Notes under the pieces: generated by a model
Databases searched by the model: none
Told to the model about the DNA's origin: nothing
Seen by the model: only the letters and a program-made list of their open reading frames with translations
Position numbers and translations under genes: made by a program
Assembly: GCA_032629725.1 (NCBI GenBank)
Contig: JAFEVB010000004.1
Location: 62,001-126,000, forward strand
Direction of reading: 5' to 3'
Source of the DNA: Gremmenia infestans
Taxonomy: Eukaryota > Ascomycota > Leotiomycetes > Helotiales > Hamatocanthoscyphaceae
DNA: 64,000 nt
Part shown: positions 1 to 11,310 of the stretch, piece after piece
Position numbering within the stretch: the stretch's first letter is position 1
Layout: each line of letters starts with the position of its first letter

Positions 1-204
1 ATGCCTGTGCAGATCCTATCTCATTGGACTGAAGGCGTTTCTAACGCCACTTCCGTTCACGAGTACGAGTTCTCTTCACTCTTCACAATCAGATTGATTT
101 GTATGGCAGTCAAACATCTTCAGCGAGAACACTTGAAAGATGATGGAGAACTTCAGAATCTCATTGCACTGCTCTATTCTACAGTATCTATGCTTAAATT
201 ATAG
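1..204 (+). CDS. Possible 3' end of an unidentified gene entering from the left edge
   Basis: An open frame runs from the first base to a TAA at 202-204 and encodes 67 residues. The frame is open at the window edge, so the ATG at base 1 need not be the start and this may be a last exon. The translation has an amphipathic, helix-like middle (RLICMAVKHLQREHL) and no motif I recognise. It could equally be a chance frame. No neighbour supports it, since the next gene ends convergently at 545. Confidence 0.25.
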   Translation: MPVQILSHWTEGVSNATSVHEYEFSSLFTIRLICMAVKHLQREHLKDDGELQNLIALLYSTVSMLKL

Positions 205-544
205 ATCTAGACCTCTGGCTACACAAAAGGAGCGCTCGATGAGTAGTGCGATAACTTATGCTCCACTACTGAGAGTTGTACCTCTCGTCTATAAATAATC
301 AATATTACAATCATGCTGGATGAGTAGTGCGATAATTCAAATAATAACGTTCTATTGAATGCTGATTAGCGATGAAGTCGGCATGTGATGCCCAGAGTAT
401 TCCATTTCATGTGCATTCTTGAGATGCTGTGTACACCCGCAAGTGCATCCTATCAGCCAGTTGTGTACAGAGTGATACAAAACGCCATTTAGCATGCCCC
501 CTCCTACCCTCCTACTACGTTTAAAATTACAATCTTTGCCCCGT
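205..544. other. Intergenic stretch with a 17-bp direct repeat
   Basis: No convincing coding frame. A 17-bp direct repeat (gatgagtagtgcgataa) occurs at 238-254 and again at 319-335. The rest is AT-rich sequence that probably includes the 3' untranslated region and polyadenylation signals of the leftward KGD1 gene. Confidence 0.6.
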
Positions 545-3500
545 CTACTCTCCCTTCAACTTGTCCTGAACAATGTTGAAAGCACGTTCCAACAGTTCAG
601 TCTCTTCCTTCATATGCACAGCCTTCAATCCCGTTGCTACACTACCGCTAGCATTGCGTGCCGCGAACATGACGTGCTTGTGGTCGTGGTGTTCAGTGTT
701 GTTTAGCAAAGTCTCGATTCTAGGTTGCGTAAAGACCCAGGCACCGGCATTGGCAGGCTCCTCCTGGCACCAAACGATGGTCTTGGCGTTAGGGTAGCTG
801 TCCAAGTTCTCTTTGAGTTGTTGCCATGGGAAGGGGAAAATTTGCTCGACGCGAGTGATGGCGACGTTCTTCAAGCCCTTCTCGGCACGGTGCTTGATGA
901 GTGCGGCGTAAACCTGACCAGAACAGAGAATCACGCGGTCGATCTCCTCTGGTTCAGCGATCGCTTTACCATGCTCCTGGTCTGGGATGATCCATTGGAA
1001 TTGCGAGTCTCCAGTGAAATCTTCGATCGGTGATCTTGCGACAGGGTGACGGAGGAGAGACTTGGAGAAGAATATAATGAGGGCTACAGCATGTCAGTAA
1101 ACGAAAAGGATCTTGACAGCGGATATTTTTGCGTATCCTCGCGGAACGTGTCAAGGGTGAGAAACTCACGTTTTCTGAACTGTCTGTTCATTTGTCTCCT
1201 CAAAATGTGGAATAAGTTAGCAGGAGTCGTCATGCATGCAATTTGCATATTGCAATCCTGGTGCTGTCTTTCGAGCTGCTGTGGCGTTGGGAATTCGCTA
1301 GAGTTATCGTTACACAGCATGAGGAATCGTTCCATACGACCAGAAGAGTGCTCAGGACCTTGCCCATCATATCCGTGAGGTAAGGACATAACCAGGCCGG
1401 ATCTCTGCATCCATTTCACCTCACCAGAAGCAATGAATTGATCAATAATGACTTGTGCTCCGTTGGCAAAATCTCCGAATTGCGCCTCCCACATGACAAG
1501 AGCGTTAGGTGAGGATAAAGAATATCCATACTCAAAGCCGAGAACTCCAAATTCACTCAGCGAAGAATTTGAAATCACAAACTTGCCCTGGTCCTTGCTG
1601 ACGTGCTGTAAGGGGGTATAAGTCTCTTCGTTCTCTTGATCATGGAAGACAGCATGTCTTTGGGAAAAGGTTCCACGCTCTACATCTTGTCCAGACACAC
1701 GGACATGATGACCTTCACTCGCGAGAGATCCGAATGCGAGGGCCTCGGCAGTCGACCAGTCGATATTCTGGCCCTCGTTCACGGTTTTGACACGACTTGC
1801 AAGAATACGCTTCAAATTCCGGTGAACGTTGAAACCTTCTGGAGCTGTGCCAATCACTGTTCCGATATGCTCCAGGGTCTGTTTGTTAACGCCTGTGGGA
1901 TGGTGAGGAAGGACTTCGGTGGCCAGTTCTTTCGGTGATTTGAAACCGTTCCATGCCGATGTAGTCCATTCCTTCGATGTTGGTGAATAATCCTTGCTCT
2001 TCGCAAAACTTTCCTCCAACATACCCCAAACCCATTTGCGGTGCTCATCGATGTCCTCCTTAGTAAAGCTACCTTCCTTAAGAAGCTGGTTGATATAAAT
2101 GTCAATTTGTGGCTCGTGGGATTGGATGCGCTTGTACATTAGAGGTTGAGTGAACGACGGTTGGTCAGTCTCATTGTGACCGTGTTTCCGGTAACAAACA
2201 AGATCGATTACCACGTCTTTCCGGAACTCAGCACGCCAATCAGCAGCCAACTGGCAAACGAAATTGACAGCCTCAACATCATCAGCGTTGACATGGAACA
2301 CAGGGGCATCAATTGACTTGGCAATATCTGTGCAGTAGGCGGTCGAACGAGCAAATCGGGGATCGGTAGTGAAACCAATTTGGTTGTTTACTACCAAATG
2401 AATGGTGCCACCAGTGGAGTAGGCAGGAAGGGCATGAAGTCCAAAGGACTCGTAGACGATGCCTTGACCAGCAAAAGCAGCATCTCCGTGAAGAAGGACA
2501 CCCATAGCGGAGGTGTGCACCTTCTCATCGTTGTTGTAATGCTGGATAGCTCGGGTCTTTCCCAAGACCACAGTATCTTCAGCCTCCAGATGAGAAGGAT
2601 TGGCGACAAGGGATAGCTGGACACGCTTGCCAGATGGTGTGGGTCGCTCAAAGTTCATACCCAAATGGTACTTGACATCTCCAGATCCTTCGTCTTCCGC
2701 AGCTGCAGATCCTCCAAACTCGCTGAAAATTGATTCATTGGGCTTGCGGACGACATTGCTAAGAACATTGAGGCGGCCACGATGAGGCATTCCAATGACG
2801 ATGTCCTTGACACCATAATCAACACTTCTATCAATGAGAGCCTTCATTCCAGGCACCAAAGTTTCGCAACCTTCCAAACCAAATCGCTTATCGTTGGGGT
2901 ATTTTACTGCCGAGAAGCTTTCAAAACTCGAGCTCCAAATTAGGCGATCGAGAATGCGGCGCTTCTCGTCGACGGAGTATTTGAAGGGTTGCTCGACCTC
3001 AACGCGTTCCCGTAGCCAATCGCACTGCCCTCTGTCTGGGATGTGGATGTATTCGATTCCGTAGGAGCCGCAGTAGATGCGCTCACACGTAGCAATAATT
3101 TCCCGCAGTGTCATCTTTTCTCTGCCTTCCTTCTTCAAATGTGGCAAAATCCCCGGACCCAAATTGTATTCGGAGTCCAAGTCCTTTTCGGTGAACTGGT
3201 AATGATCCAGACGGAGCTCTTTTGGATCTTTGTAGCCAAATTCCTTCGCTTCACGTCGGATCCCAAGAGGGTCGATATTGGCCTTGTGGTGACCACGAGC
3301 TTGATATGCGCGGACGAGGAGTTGGACCTTCAAATGATTCGTAACATCAGAGCCTTCTCCAGCAGGCATTCCGAGTCCGGGTACGAAGCTTGGGACGCCT
3401 CCGGTAGGTGTAGGGACGAGAGTTGGGGGAGGCGTAAAGGCCTGGGACATTGGCATGTCGCCGTTCTCCATGTTCTTGAAGTAGACCCGCCATGAGACAT

Positions 3501-3714
3501 GTACACTTGATGGATCCTCCTTCCATTGCATGTACATCTCATCAATGTAGTTTGCGGTATTTCCGGAGAGGAAGCTGTCATTTGGATCGGGAGAACTCGA
3601 GCTGGGGCTGGGAGTTGCGTAGGTTCGAGAGAATGATCCACGGATGGCAGGACATTGACGAAGAGGGATCCGGGCAATCCGCGCCCGGACAATCGTCCTA
3701 CTGAGCGAGAGCAT
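545..3714 (-). CDS. KGD1: 2-oxoglutarate dehydrogenase E1 component, mitochondrial
   Basis: Thiamine-diphosphate E1 subunit of the 2-oxoglutarate dehydrogenase complex, which decarboxylates 2-oxoglutarate in the TCA cycle in the mitochondrial matrix. Exon 1 is 3714-1170 and exon 2 is 1083-545, with an 86-bp intron at 1084-1169 (GTGAG...TAG, phase 1). The join restores the family motif RKPLIIFFSKSLLRHP. The spliced product is 1027 residues, the usual length. The N-terminus (MLSLSRTIVRARIARIPLR) is Arg/Ser-rich without acids, as in a matrix presequence. Family blocks seen: GMPHRGRLNVL, HLGMNFERPTPSGKRVQLS, LLHGDAAFAGQG (diphosphate/Mg region), NNQIGFTTDPRFARS and, near the end, VWCQEEPANAGAW. 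The ATG at 3714 is the first in the frame and gives the presequence. Upstream sequence has a CACGTG box near 3850 and a TATA-rich run near 3862. The gene appears intact. Confidence 0.97.
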
Positions 3715-4678
3715 TGCGCAGTAGGTCTGATAGAAAAGAGGAATGAAGTTGTTGAATTGAGTAGGTGTAGGTTTTTAAACCGGTATAACTCGGGCCAACA
3801 GGACAATTAAATCTCGCGGCTGGCGCTAGCTTGTTTGGGTCAATATCGCACGTGCCGAGGCTATATATATCTTCCTTCTCCTAGGTAGCATGGCATGGGT
3901 ATTAGGATTGCGTTAAATTTTAGATCACTTTTGTATATTTTTCGCAACACCTTAAAAGATTTATCAGACTGCGTTAATGACTGACGTGTTCGGACTGGCA
4001 GAAAAGAAAAGGCTCCTGGACTGACATGCATCTCAAATCCTATAAGACTGCTCAGTTTTAAAAGGCTACCTAAGTCCTGCAGGTACTTTTTCTTACAAAG
4101 AGAAAAGTCTCATTTCCGTGTAAAAGATGTAAATAGTAAAGCATGAAATACGCCTAAAATACACCCAAAGCTTTCTTGATTTACTGTAAATATTATTATC
4201 TAAAACTCCACGAAACCTCGGACAGTCTTCGGCATCTACGTTATATCACCACCCAAGTTCTCACTTCAAGTAGAAGTTTTGCACGTCATGGCATGGATGG
4301 CGATTGCGGTGCGGTGCGGTACGGTACGGAATACGGCAGACCGGCTATTCCTAGATACGGTGACCGAAGTCGGCCGTATATGATCAAAGGACAACCTGGT
4401 GAATCGAAACTTCAGTCTCGTGACGAACATAAAATTCCAGACTACTAGACATCAAGCTTCTGTGGCCGTTTTAGTCCCTAGGGTGCATACATCTAGACCT
4501 ACAAGGAAGAGTCTGGGGGCTCTTCAAGGAGGATTTGGCCTAACTCAGGGACTTAGGAAACGTTGAAACCTCACTGCATGGACTGAAGCTCCCATTCCAT
4601 TGGTGTGTGTGGAGGGATACTTTAGGGGACAACTCTAAATGCTTCATCTAGAGAACTCTACGTCTACACGCTTAAGAG
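3715..4678. promoter_or_regulatory. Divergent intergenic region between KGD1 and TFB1
   Basis: 964 bp between two divergent start codons, so both promoters lie here. On the KGD1 side are a CACGTG palindrome near 3850 and an alternating TA run near 3862. A short GCGGT/ACGGT simple repeat lies near 4309-4331. No coding frame in it is convincing. Confidence 0.6.
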
Positions 4679-6735
4679 ATGGCTCCAGTCCCAACAATTC
4701 AAGGCGCTGCTGGTTACAAGAAGAAAGATGGCACTTTTAGCATTGCCCAAGACCAGAAGTCGATCCAGTGGCAGCCTGTAGGAGCTCGAGATGCAGACAA
4801 AGTTGTGACCATCGCTGTTGCCAATATCACCAGTATGTAGTGCGGTAGACTTTCTTGGGCTTATGCTAACCTGGCAGATTTGCAACAAACTCCGGAGGCA
4901 GCTGCAAAGGTGATGCTGAAGATCTTCGAAAAGCCACCTGACGCGTCCGAGTCTGTAACCCACCTCTTCCATTTCAATTCTCCCTCGAATCCTCGAGGAG
5001 AGGCAAATGCTATCAAGGATGCCTTGACAAACTTGATTAGTGCTCTCAAAGCCAACGACGCCAATACACCAAAAGCGAATGGTGCAACATCAGCAGCCAT
5101 GGCCATTGCTAGTGCTGTCACGTCCAAGCCGACTTCTGGGCCGGCGCGGTGGTATGATGATGCTGGCTTAAAGACTGATATTGAATTGCAGCAGTCACTC
5201 ATGAAGAAGGACCCAGCATTGCATCGGACATATATGGAGGCAAGGCGTACAAAACCTGATACAATCTCAGATTCTCAGTTCAACTCACAATTTTGGTCCA
5301 CGAGAACGAATATCTTGCGAGCTCATGCGGTAGAGAGTCACCAGAAAAGAGGTGCCTACAATGTGTTGTCCGCTGTGAAGCCACGCCAAGTCGATGGCGA
5401 GCTCAAGATGAACATTAGTGCCGAGCAAGTCCAACTCATATTCAGCCAGCATCCTCTGGTGAAACGAGTATACGATGAGAATGTTCCTAAGCTGAATGAG
5501 ATGGAGTTTTGGTCGAGGTTCTTTCTCAGTCGTTTATTCAAGAAGCTCAAGGGAGAGCGCATTGTCGAAACTGATGGTACAGATCCTACTTTTGATCGAT
5601 ATCTCGATGCGAGCAATGACTCTGGTCTGGATCAAAGACTCCTGGGTCTGCACATACCCAATATCATCGACCTTGAAGGCAATGAGGAGAACCAGGGTGG
5701 AAGCAGGGGCGGCAATCGAGCAGACTTCACCATGAGACCTGGATCCGCTGCCAAAGTACCCATTGTTCGAACGCTGAATAGTTTGAGCGAGAAAATCATG
5801 GCTCATGTGGCTCCTTCTGATGTTGATCCCGCTGACCCCATTGGCATGGACGAGGAAACCTTCAATGCGCTTGCTCTGAAGGATTTGCAAGGTGATGCAG
5901 CAGAAAATCGCATAATGCTCAATATCAAAGAGCAGAGTCAGTTCTTCGCCAATGAGAAGTCGGCCGTGTCTGCGGAGGCTGCTCTATATGCGAAACAAGT
6001 GCCATCCGAAGTACTAGCAGGACTGCGAAGCGATGTTAATCCCATGAGTATGGGCAGTGGTACAGGCCGCGGATTAGATTTGAGCTCAGCTATTGGAGTG
6101 CTTGAGGAAAGTGATAGTGAAGACGAAGAAAAGACGGCCCACGTTGGTAGTAAAGCGAGCCTCGTGGATGCACAAAAACAAATTCTGGAAGGAGTGAAGG
6201 CTCGTCGGTTAGAAATCGATGGCTCCAGTGCTCAAACATCGTTGGCTGGTTTATCCCAAAAAATCTTCGACAGGTTGACCTTGACCCACGCAACAACCAC
6301 AGGTAAGCTCCGATTTTTGGCAGCGTCCTGGATCTTCCTAAGAAAATCTTGCACAACCTCTCCACATTTCCGTAATTGCTGACTTTCCCAATCGCAGAAT
6401 TTCTTCACCATTTTTGGACAATCTTTCTCTCGGGCGATCCTGATCGTGCAGGTGAATTAGCCAAAATGGTGGAAACTCTCGAAAGAGCCATGGATCGTAT
6501 CAACGCCGTTGCCGCTGATTCTGAGAATGAAAGAGAGCAAATAATTGCCAGAACCAAACAGGACATATTAGATATATATCAGAGAACTCAGAAGAAGACC
6601 AAATGGGATCCGAAATCTGTTGCAGGCGGCGAGAAGGTGGTGAAGGAAATGATGGAACCAACTACTAGGGCCATCCAAAAGGCAATGAAGGAGTACAAAA
6701 AGGCTTTGGCGGCTGAGGGAATTGACACATCTTAA
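4679..6735 (+). CDS. TFB1: TFIIH core subunit Tfb1 (p62 family)
   Basis: Subunit of general transcription and DNA repair factor TFIIH in the nucleus; the family contacts XPD/XPB and acidic activators. Exons are 4679-4832, 4878-6302 and 6398-6735; introns are 45 bp (GTATG...CAG) and 95 bp (GTAAG...CAG). The spliced product is 638 residues. Residues 1 to about 110 form the p62 PH-like domain, split by intron 1 after ANIT. Two BSD domains follow, at roughly 155-205 (centred on FNSQFWSTRTNILRAHA) and 230-280 (MEFWSRFFLSRLFKKLKGE). Acidic runs such as DSEDEEK lie around residues 450-460, and the C-terminus is helical. The start at 4679 is upstream of the longest open frame, which begins only after intron 1; it is required for an intact PH domain. 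Codon use resembles KGD1. Confidence 0.95.
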
Positions 6736-6988
6736 ATTTGGAAACTTCGTCCCTAACGAAGCATCATAGCGACGGCGTTATTTCATGAGGAAGGGGCCAC
6801 GGAAGGTTGGCGTTGATACCTCAAAAAGTCTAAATTCCGACATGGTCTTGCATTTCCCCCGCTTCCTGTTCTTTCCATTTCTCTCATAATTTCCTGTTTT
6901 CATACACGCGGGTTTGATTAGCATTGCGATGATATAAATCAACATCCTTTGACGTATACAGACGCTGCCTACTTTTTGGATAGACGCA

Positions 6989-8740
6989 ATGGGCGAAAAC
7001 GAAAGCGTCTCTCTTGGGGCAAATACCTCACCCGCGCAAACGCGATTGCCACTGCTCCCAAGAAATCTCTCTCCACCTGCGATACCAGTGAGACGGATCC
7101 GGCGCAAAACTTCCTTCGTCCTTCGATCAGACTCCGACGATAACATCTCAACTTCGCACGATTCGATATTCGAAGCCAGTTGTCTTTCGGGTAGCGACGA
7201 GAACTGGAACGGAATTGCCCTTGCTACGCTGCCTGAGACCAGGCCATCAACCGGTGAACGAAAGAATGATGAAAATGCACGGGAGGGGGTTACACATCCA
7301 ACCTTGACGTCGGTCCAGGATATCGAGTTTCGGTACGGCCGTGGAACGGTGCTTGTCCCAATAAAAGAGCAAACAAGCTATACTACTATTGGCTCCCTCG
7401 CGCGTTCCAAATCGGTTAATGACATGACGAGGTTTCCGTTTCTCACTCATCGCGACAGTTTCACGGTTGCCAAAAGCCCGCGTCGCAAGCAGTCCTTCAG
7501 TGTGGATGACCTGGCTAGAATTCAAAAATCATATCATGATGCATGCGCGATTATTGAGGGAGCATCGACTGCATCTATTGCAATTCATGAGGTATATGCA
7601 GAGCCCAAAGCTCCTCTCCACGCACCGTTACAGCGACGACCAACGCCCCCCGGCATACCATCTTGGACGGAAGGCCAAAATATCCCGCCACGACCACGAC
7701 AATCTGCTCCTCAACAATCCCGCCTTCAGAGGTTTTTGGGCCTCCCAGCAAGCTTCACTCTATCTTCTCGGGTGCCACATCCTTGTCCAAACAATGAAAC
7801 CAGGTCTGTATCTGCCCCTGTGGGTCGACGGGTTCCATTATTCAGGCCACCCAGGAGCGTATATGGACATATTGTCCAACACCCGTTCAACAGCGCTCCC
7901 GTAGCAGCAGTTCAGCAGCGAACTACACATGTTACCAGCCCGGAAAACGCGTCCAAATCGAGAAAGCAACACAGAATCGGCCAACAAGTACGCTTCACGC
8001 CTTCCGCTACAGCAAGAGATTCTGAAATGAACGCTCTTCGAAATGCAATTGAATCGACTAGTACCTCTGCGTTACACCCGATGGCGATTAGCCCGATCCC
8101 GATGGAAGCAATCCCGAATTCTCTTCAGGTGCCATCAACCAAAAACTTTCCACATAGACAAATTCGGAAGGCACGCCTCGAATGTTTGCATCATGGTGCG
8201 AGTCCCCAAAACGCAACTCCAACCAATACCGAAAATGTGCAATCCCTATCCCCAACTCGCTTGAATCCCGCCAATATCATAACACCAACATCCTCACCAA
8301 CATCCTCAGCAAGCCGACCAAATTCAGTCACGTCATCGCCTCGAGTTTCTTCTACAGCTGAATTTGGCGTAACGGGCGAGTGGAGCAGCCGTCCCATATC
8401 AGCCTCTTCAACAACACAACTTCTAGCGGGTACGGTAGCGTCCCCTCGAACAGCAATGCTAGGCTCACCTAAATCCACCTCAAGAGGTTCATCCAAAAGA
8501 CGTTCGCTTGCAAAAAGTGCGAATATCAAAATAGATGACTCTAGGTGTTGGCGATGCCATTTTGAGAAAGCTTTTGAGAAACTGGACCAGTGGTGGGAAC
8601 GAAGTACAGACTTGTTCTGCTTCATTTGCTGCGGGTTTGAGGCTGACGAGGAGATGGGCATGCACGGCTTTGATAGCCCAAGTGGCATTGTGGGTCCCAG
8701 GAGAGTCATTCTAGACTCGACGCCTGCAGTTGCCTTGTAG
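6989..8740 (+). CDS. Uncharacterised, mostly disordered fungal protein with a Cys-rich C-terminus
   Basis: Single exon, 583 residues, starting at the first ATG (MGENESVSLG). I do not recognise the family. Residues 1 to about 510 are low-complexity, rich in Ser, Pro, Thr and Arg, with scattered basic motifs (SPRRKQSFSVDD, PSRPNSV-like stretches) suited to phosphorylation and short-motif binding. The last about 70 residues are different: CWRCHFEKAFEKLDQWWER followed by LFCFICCGFEADEE. These contain CxxC and CxxCC pairs that could bind metal or be lipidated, and probably form the conserved functional end. No signal peptide or transmembrane segment is seen. It lies about 250 bp downstream of TFB1 on the same strand. 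Confidence 0.75.
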   Translation: MGENESVSLGANTSPAQTRLPLLPRNLSPPAIPVRRIRRKTSFVLRSDSDDNISTSHDSIFEASCLSGSDENWNGIALATLPETRPSTGERKNDENAREGVTHPTLTSVQDIEFRYGRGTVLVPIKEQTSYTTIGSLARSKSVNDMTRFPFLTHRDSFTVAKSPRRKQSFSVDDLARIQKSYHDACAIIEGASTASIAIHEVYAEPKAPLHAPLQRRPTPPGIPSWTEGQNIPPRPRQSAPQQSRLQRFLGLPASFTLSSRVPHPCPNNETRSVSAPVGRRVPLFRPPRSVYGHIVQHPFNSAPVAAVQQRTTHVTSPENASKSRKQHRIGQQVRFTPSATARDSEMNALRNAIESTSTSALHPMAISPIPMEAIPNSLQVPSTKNFPHRQIRKARLECLHHGASPQNATPTNTENVQSLSPTRLNPANIITPTSSPTSSASRPNSVTSSPRVSSTAEFGVTGEWSSRPISASSTTQLLAGTVASPRTAMLGSPKSTSRGSSKRRSLAKSANIKIDDSRCWRCHFEKAFEKLDQWWERSTDLFCFICCGFEADEEMGMHGFDSPSGIVGPRRVILDSTPAVAL

Positions 8741-10536
8741 TTATAGAATTTTTAAGTGTCACGATCGAAAGATATATTGCGTATTGTTCAATGTATACTT
8801 AGAAATTCTCTGCACTACGCTGAGATGGAGGGTTTGTTTTGCACACGGTTATAGCATACATTGAGAATCAATGTTTTGATCTCATATTTCTTTTTTAATG
8901 CCATTATGTATTCAGTGAAATGTGCAATACTACGGTATCCCAGGTCTGGAAAAGATCCAGTAAGTACGAGAAGAAAATATGCTTATAAGAATGCAATACG
9001 ATGTTGGATCTCCGGCACCACCCGCTTCAGATACGATTTTTCTAGATCCCATACCCAGATCCTACGGCCCGTCCCTCCGAAAATGGATCTGGAGCTTAAG
9101 GTATGTTCCTTCTCTGAATTGCGCAATATCTAGGGTTCATCTTGCTGATTTACCATCTCTCACATTCTAGTATTCTCAGTAGTTGCCATTAGAAGCCCAA
9201 CGTCTATCATTTCCCCAATCGCATCCCACATACTTCTCACGGGTCGAGACCATTATCCGGATTATACCCCTCTTCTTCCGCTTTGCCGTATACCATATTC
9301 CTATGAACATATAACATTCTGTCTAGAATCGAGTGGTAAATAAGTATACGCGTTTTCATAGGTTCTTTAAGACGAGATCGACAGGGGACACCAAGTCATG
9401 TTGGATATTAACTGTCCCGGAAGTTAAGCTAAGCACATTGTGGTCTGCCGACCATAGCCAGGAAGTATATACCACCGTAGCAGTCTTGGAAGAACAAGCA
9501 TTGTCAAGATTTGGACAAGCATTTTGTGGCTGGTCCTAGCATAGCTACGCTACCTTCTTCCCCTTCCCCAGCCCCACCCCCTTGTTCCCCACTAGCCTAG
9601 CGGCTTGGCATCTACTGATTTCAGTACTGGATGGCGTGCATGTCGCCATATAAACGCCAAAGTAGTCTATTGATAGCTGCCGGTTCCCTTTTATGTGACC
9701 CCCGCGAATGCCGATGGCGTCTTTTTGTCGTCATTGAATGCTTTGCATTTCGACATTTGAGATGTCTTTTGACCTGCTATAAAAAGTCAAGCTCTCGTTC
9801 TGTTGACTGCAACGTTGCTCATTTTTGGCACACCCATCTAACTACTTCCCTCCTTCTTAAGAAGTTGGTTGTCATTTGTTTGGTGTAGAAGTGCTGTACT
9901 TGTTGTCACCGCGTTACATGGTAGTTCGCGCCCAGGCGAACAGTACTGGTAAAGGCCGGCCGGTCAAGGATCCTCAAGCCTACAGCCCTAGATGACAGGC
10001 CTTCATTGGCGGATAGGTTAATTATACGTCCGACATATTCAGGTACGCGTTAATGTCTCTCCGTCCACCCAATAGTACTGGCGGCTCTTATTCATCCATC
10101 CGCGACAGCTTGTCTGGAGAAATAGCTTCGCTGCTGTAATATATCCCAATCTTTCGTCATTATGTTGCATGGCCCTCTCCATCAACAGCTTTTGGTAGAA
10201 ATGGAGCCTCAAGCATATGGTGTTGTTCATGCTTGCAGGTGCCTTCCTAATCAAGTGATGCGCCGCTCACGTTCAGGGGGAACATATCACAACTGACCAA
10301 GTTCGAGAGACTTTCGCCATTATGTCTTCTCATTACCTTATTGCCAAGAAGAACATTCTCCCGGCCTATTGCAGTCTTGCGCCTTTCCTCTTGGTGGCTA
10401 TCAACGTATATAAAGTCTATCGTACTCTCACCATGAATCGGCATCTCCAGCTTCAATCCTCAAGCCTTCACTCCTCTGCTCGTTCTCGCATTCCAGTCCT
10501 ACAAAGATTACTCAAGATCCCAACTTTCAGCCCACC
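8741..10536. other. Intergenic region with a possible 5S rRNA-like relic and the eqolisin promoter
   Basis: About 1.8 kb with no credible protein gene. Around 9390-9450 a short segment (ggaagttaagctaagcac) matches the internal-promoter core of fungal 5S rRNA, but the flanks do not extend it to a full 120-nt gene. A canonical TATATAA at 10407-10413 lies about 125 bp before the downstream ATG and is followed by a pyrimidine-rich leader, the likely core promoter of the eqolisin gene. Confidence 0.5.
10407..10413 (+). promoter_or_regulatory. TATA box of the eqolisin gene
   Basis: TATATAA located 124 bp upstream of the ATG at 10537, followed by a C/T-rich leader (cctcaagccttcactcctct) typical of strongly expressed fungal secreted-enzyme genes. 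Assigned from position and sequence only. Confidence 0.55.
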
Positions 10537-11310
10537 ATGAAGTACTCTCTCATCGCCCTGAGCAATGCTCTCCTTTTCAGCACCGCCTTCGCTGGCATCG
10601 CACAGCGCATTGAACGACGCTCCGACCGTGTTCGCTCCACGCACCCCAAGATCCCCGCCACAGGAACCACGGATGGTCTCGACAACGAAACCAACGTACA
10701 ATACAGTTCCAACTGGGCTGGCGCCGTCCTGACCGCCCCTCCCGCCGGCACAACCTTCAACGCCGTCTCGGCGAAATTCGTCGTCCCTACCCCTTCCGGA
10801 AGCGGCTCAGCTTCCGCATGGGTCGGCATCGATGGCGATACGTACACAAACTCGATTCTGCAAACCGGTCTCGACTTCACTGTTACCAACGGCAAGGTCA
10901 GTTATGATGCATGGTATGAGTGGTACCCCGACTACGCGTACGATTTCACGGGCATCAGCTTCAGCGCTGGGGACTCGGTCTCCGTCTCGGTAAAATCGTC
11001 TTCGTCCACTGCCGGTACAGCGGTCATTGAGAACTTGACGACGGGGAAGACTGTCAGCAAGGCTCTTACTAGCACTGCTGCACTGGGGGGCCAGAATGCA
11101 GAGTGGATTGTAGAGGACTTTGAGGAGAATGGCTCGCTGGTTACTTTTGCGGATTTCGGGGCGGTTACTTTTACTGATGCGAAGGCTGGGTATACCGGAG
11201 GGAGCGAGGGGAGCAGTGGGGCGAGCTTGTTGGATATCAAGCAAAGTTCCAAGGTTTTGACTAGTTCTAGCCTTGAGGGGTCCGACGAGGTTATTATTAA
11301 GTATGTTTAG
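10537..11310 (+). CDS. Secreted eqolisin (peptidase family G1, scytalidoglutamic peptidase-like), cysteine-free
   Basis: Acid endopeptidase of family G1, which uses a Gln-Glu dyad and acts outside the cell at low pH. Single exon, 257 residues. Residues 1-19 form a signal peptide (MKYSLIALSNALLFSTAFA), followed by a short pro-region with a dibasic RIERR site. The mature domain starts near QYSSNWAG. The catalytic residues are identified by alignment to scytalidoglutamic peptidase: Gln109 in SILQTGLDF and Glu189 in NAEWIVEDF. Other family blocks are WVGIDGDT, YDAWYEWYPD and VIENLTTGK. The length is typical. Oddity: no cysteine anywhere, including the positions of the DTC and LCR cysteines of the reference enzyme, so no disulfides are possible. 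A TATA box lies upstream. Confidence 0.95.
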   Translation: MKYSLIALSNALLFSTAFAGIAQRIERRSDRVRSTHPKIPATGTTDGLDNETNVQYSSNWAGAVLTAPPAGTTFNAVSAKFVVPTPSGSGSASAWVGIDGDTYTNSILQTGLDFTVTNGKVSYDAWYEWYPDYAYDFTGISFSAGDSVSVSVKSSSSTAGTAVIENLTTGKTVSKALTSTAALGGQNAEWIVEDFEENGSLVTFADFGAVTFTDAKAGYTGGSEGSSGASLLDIKQSSKVLTSSSLEGSDEVIIKYV

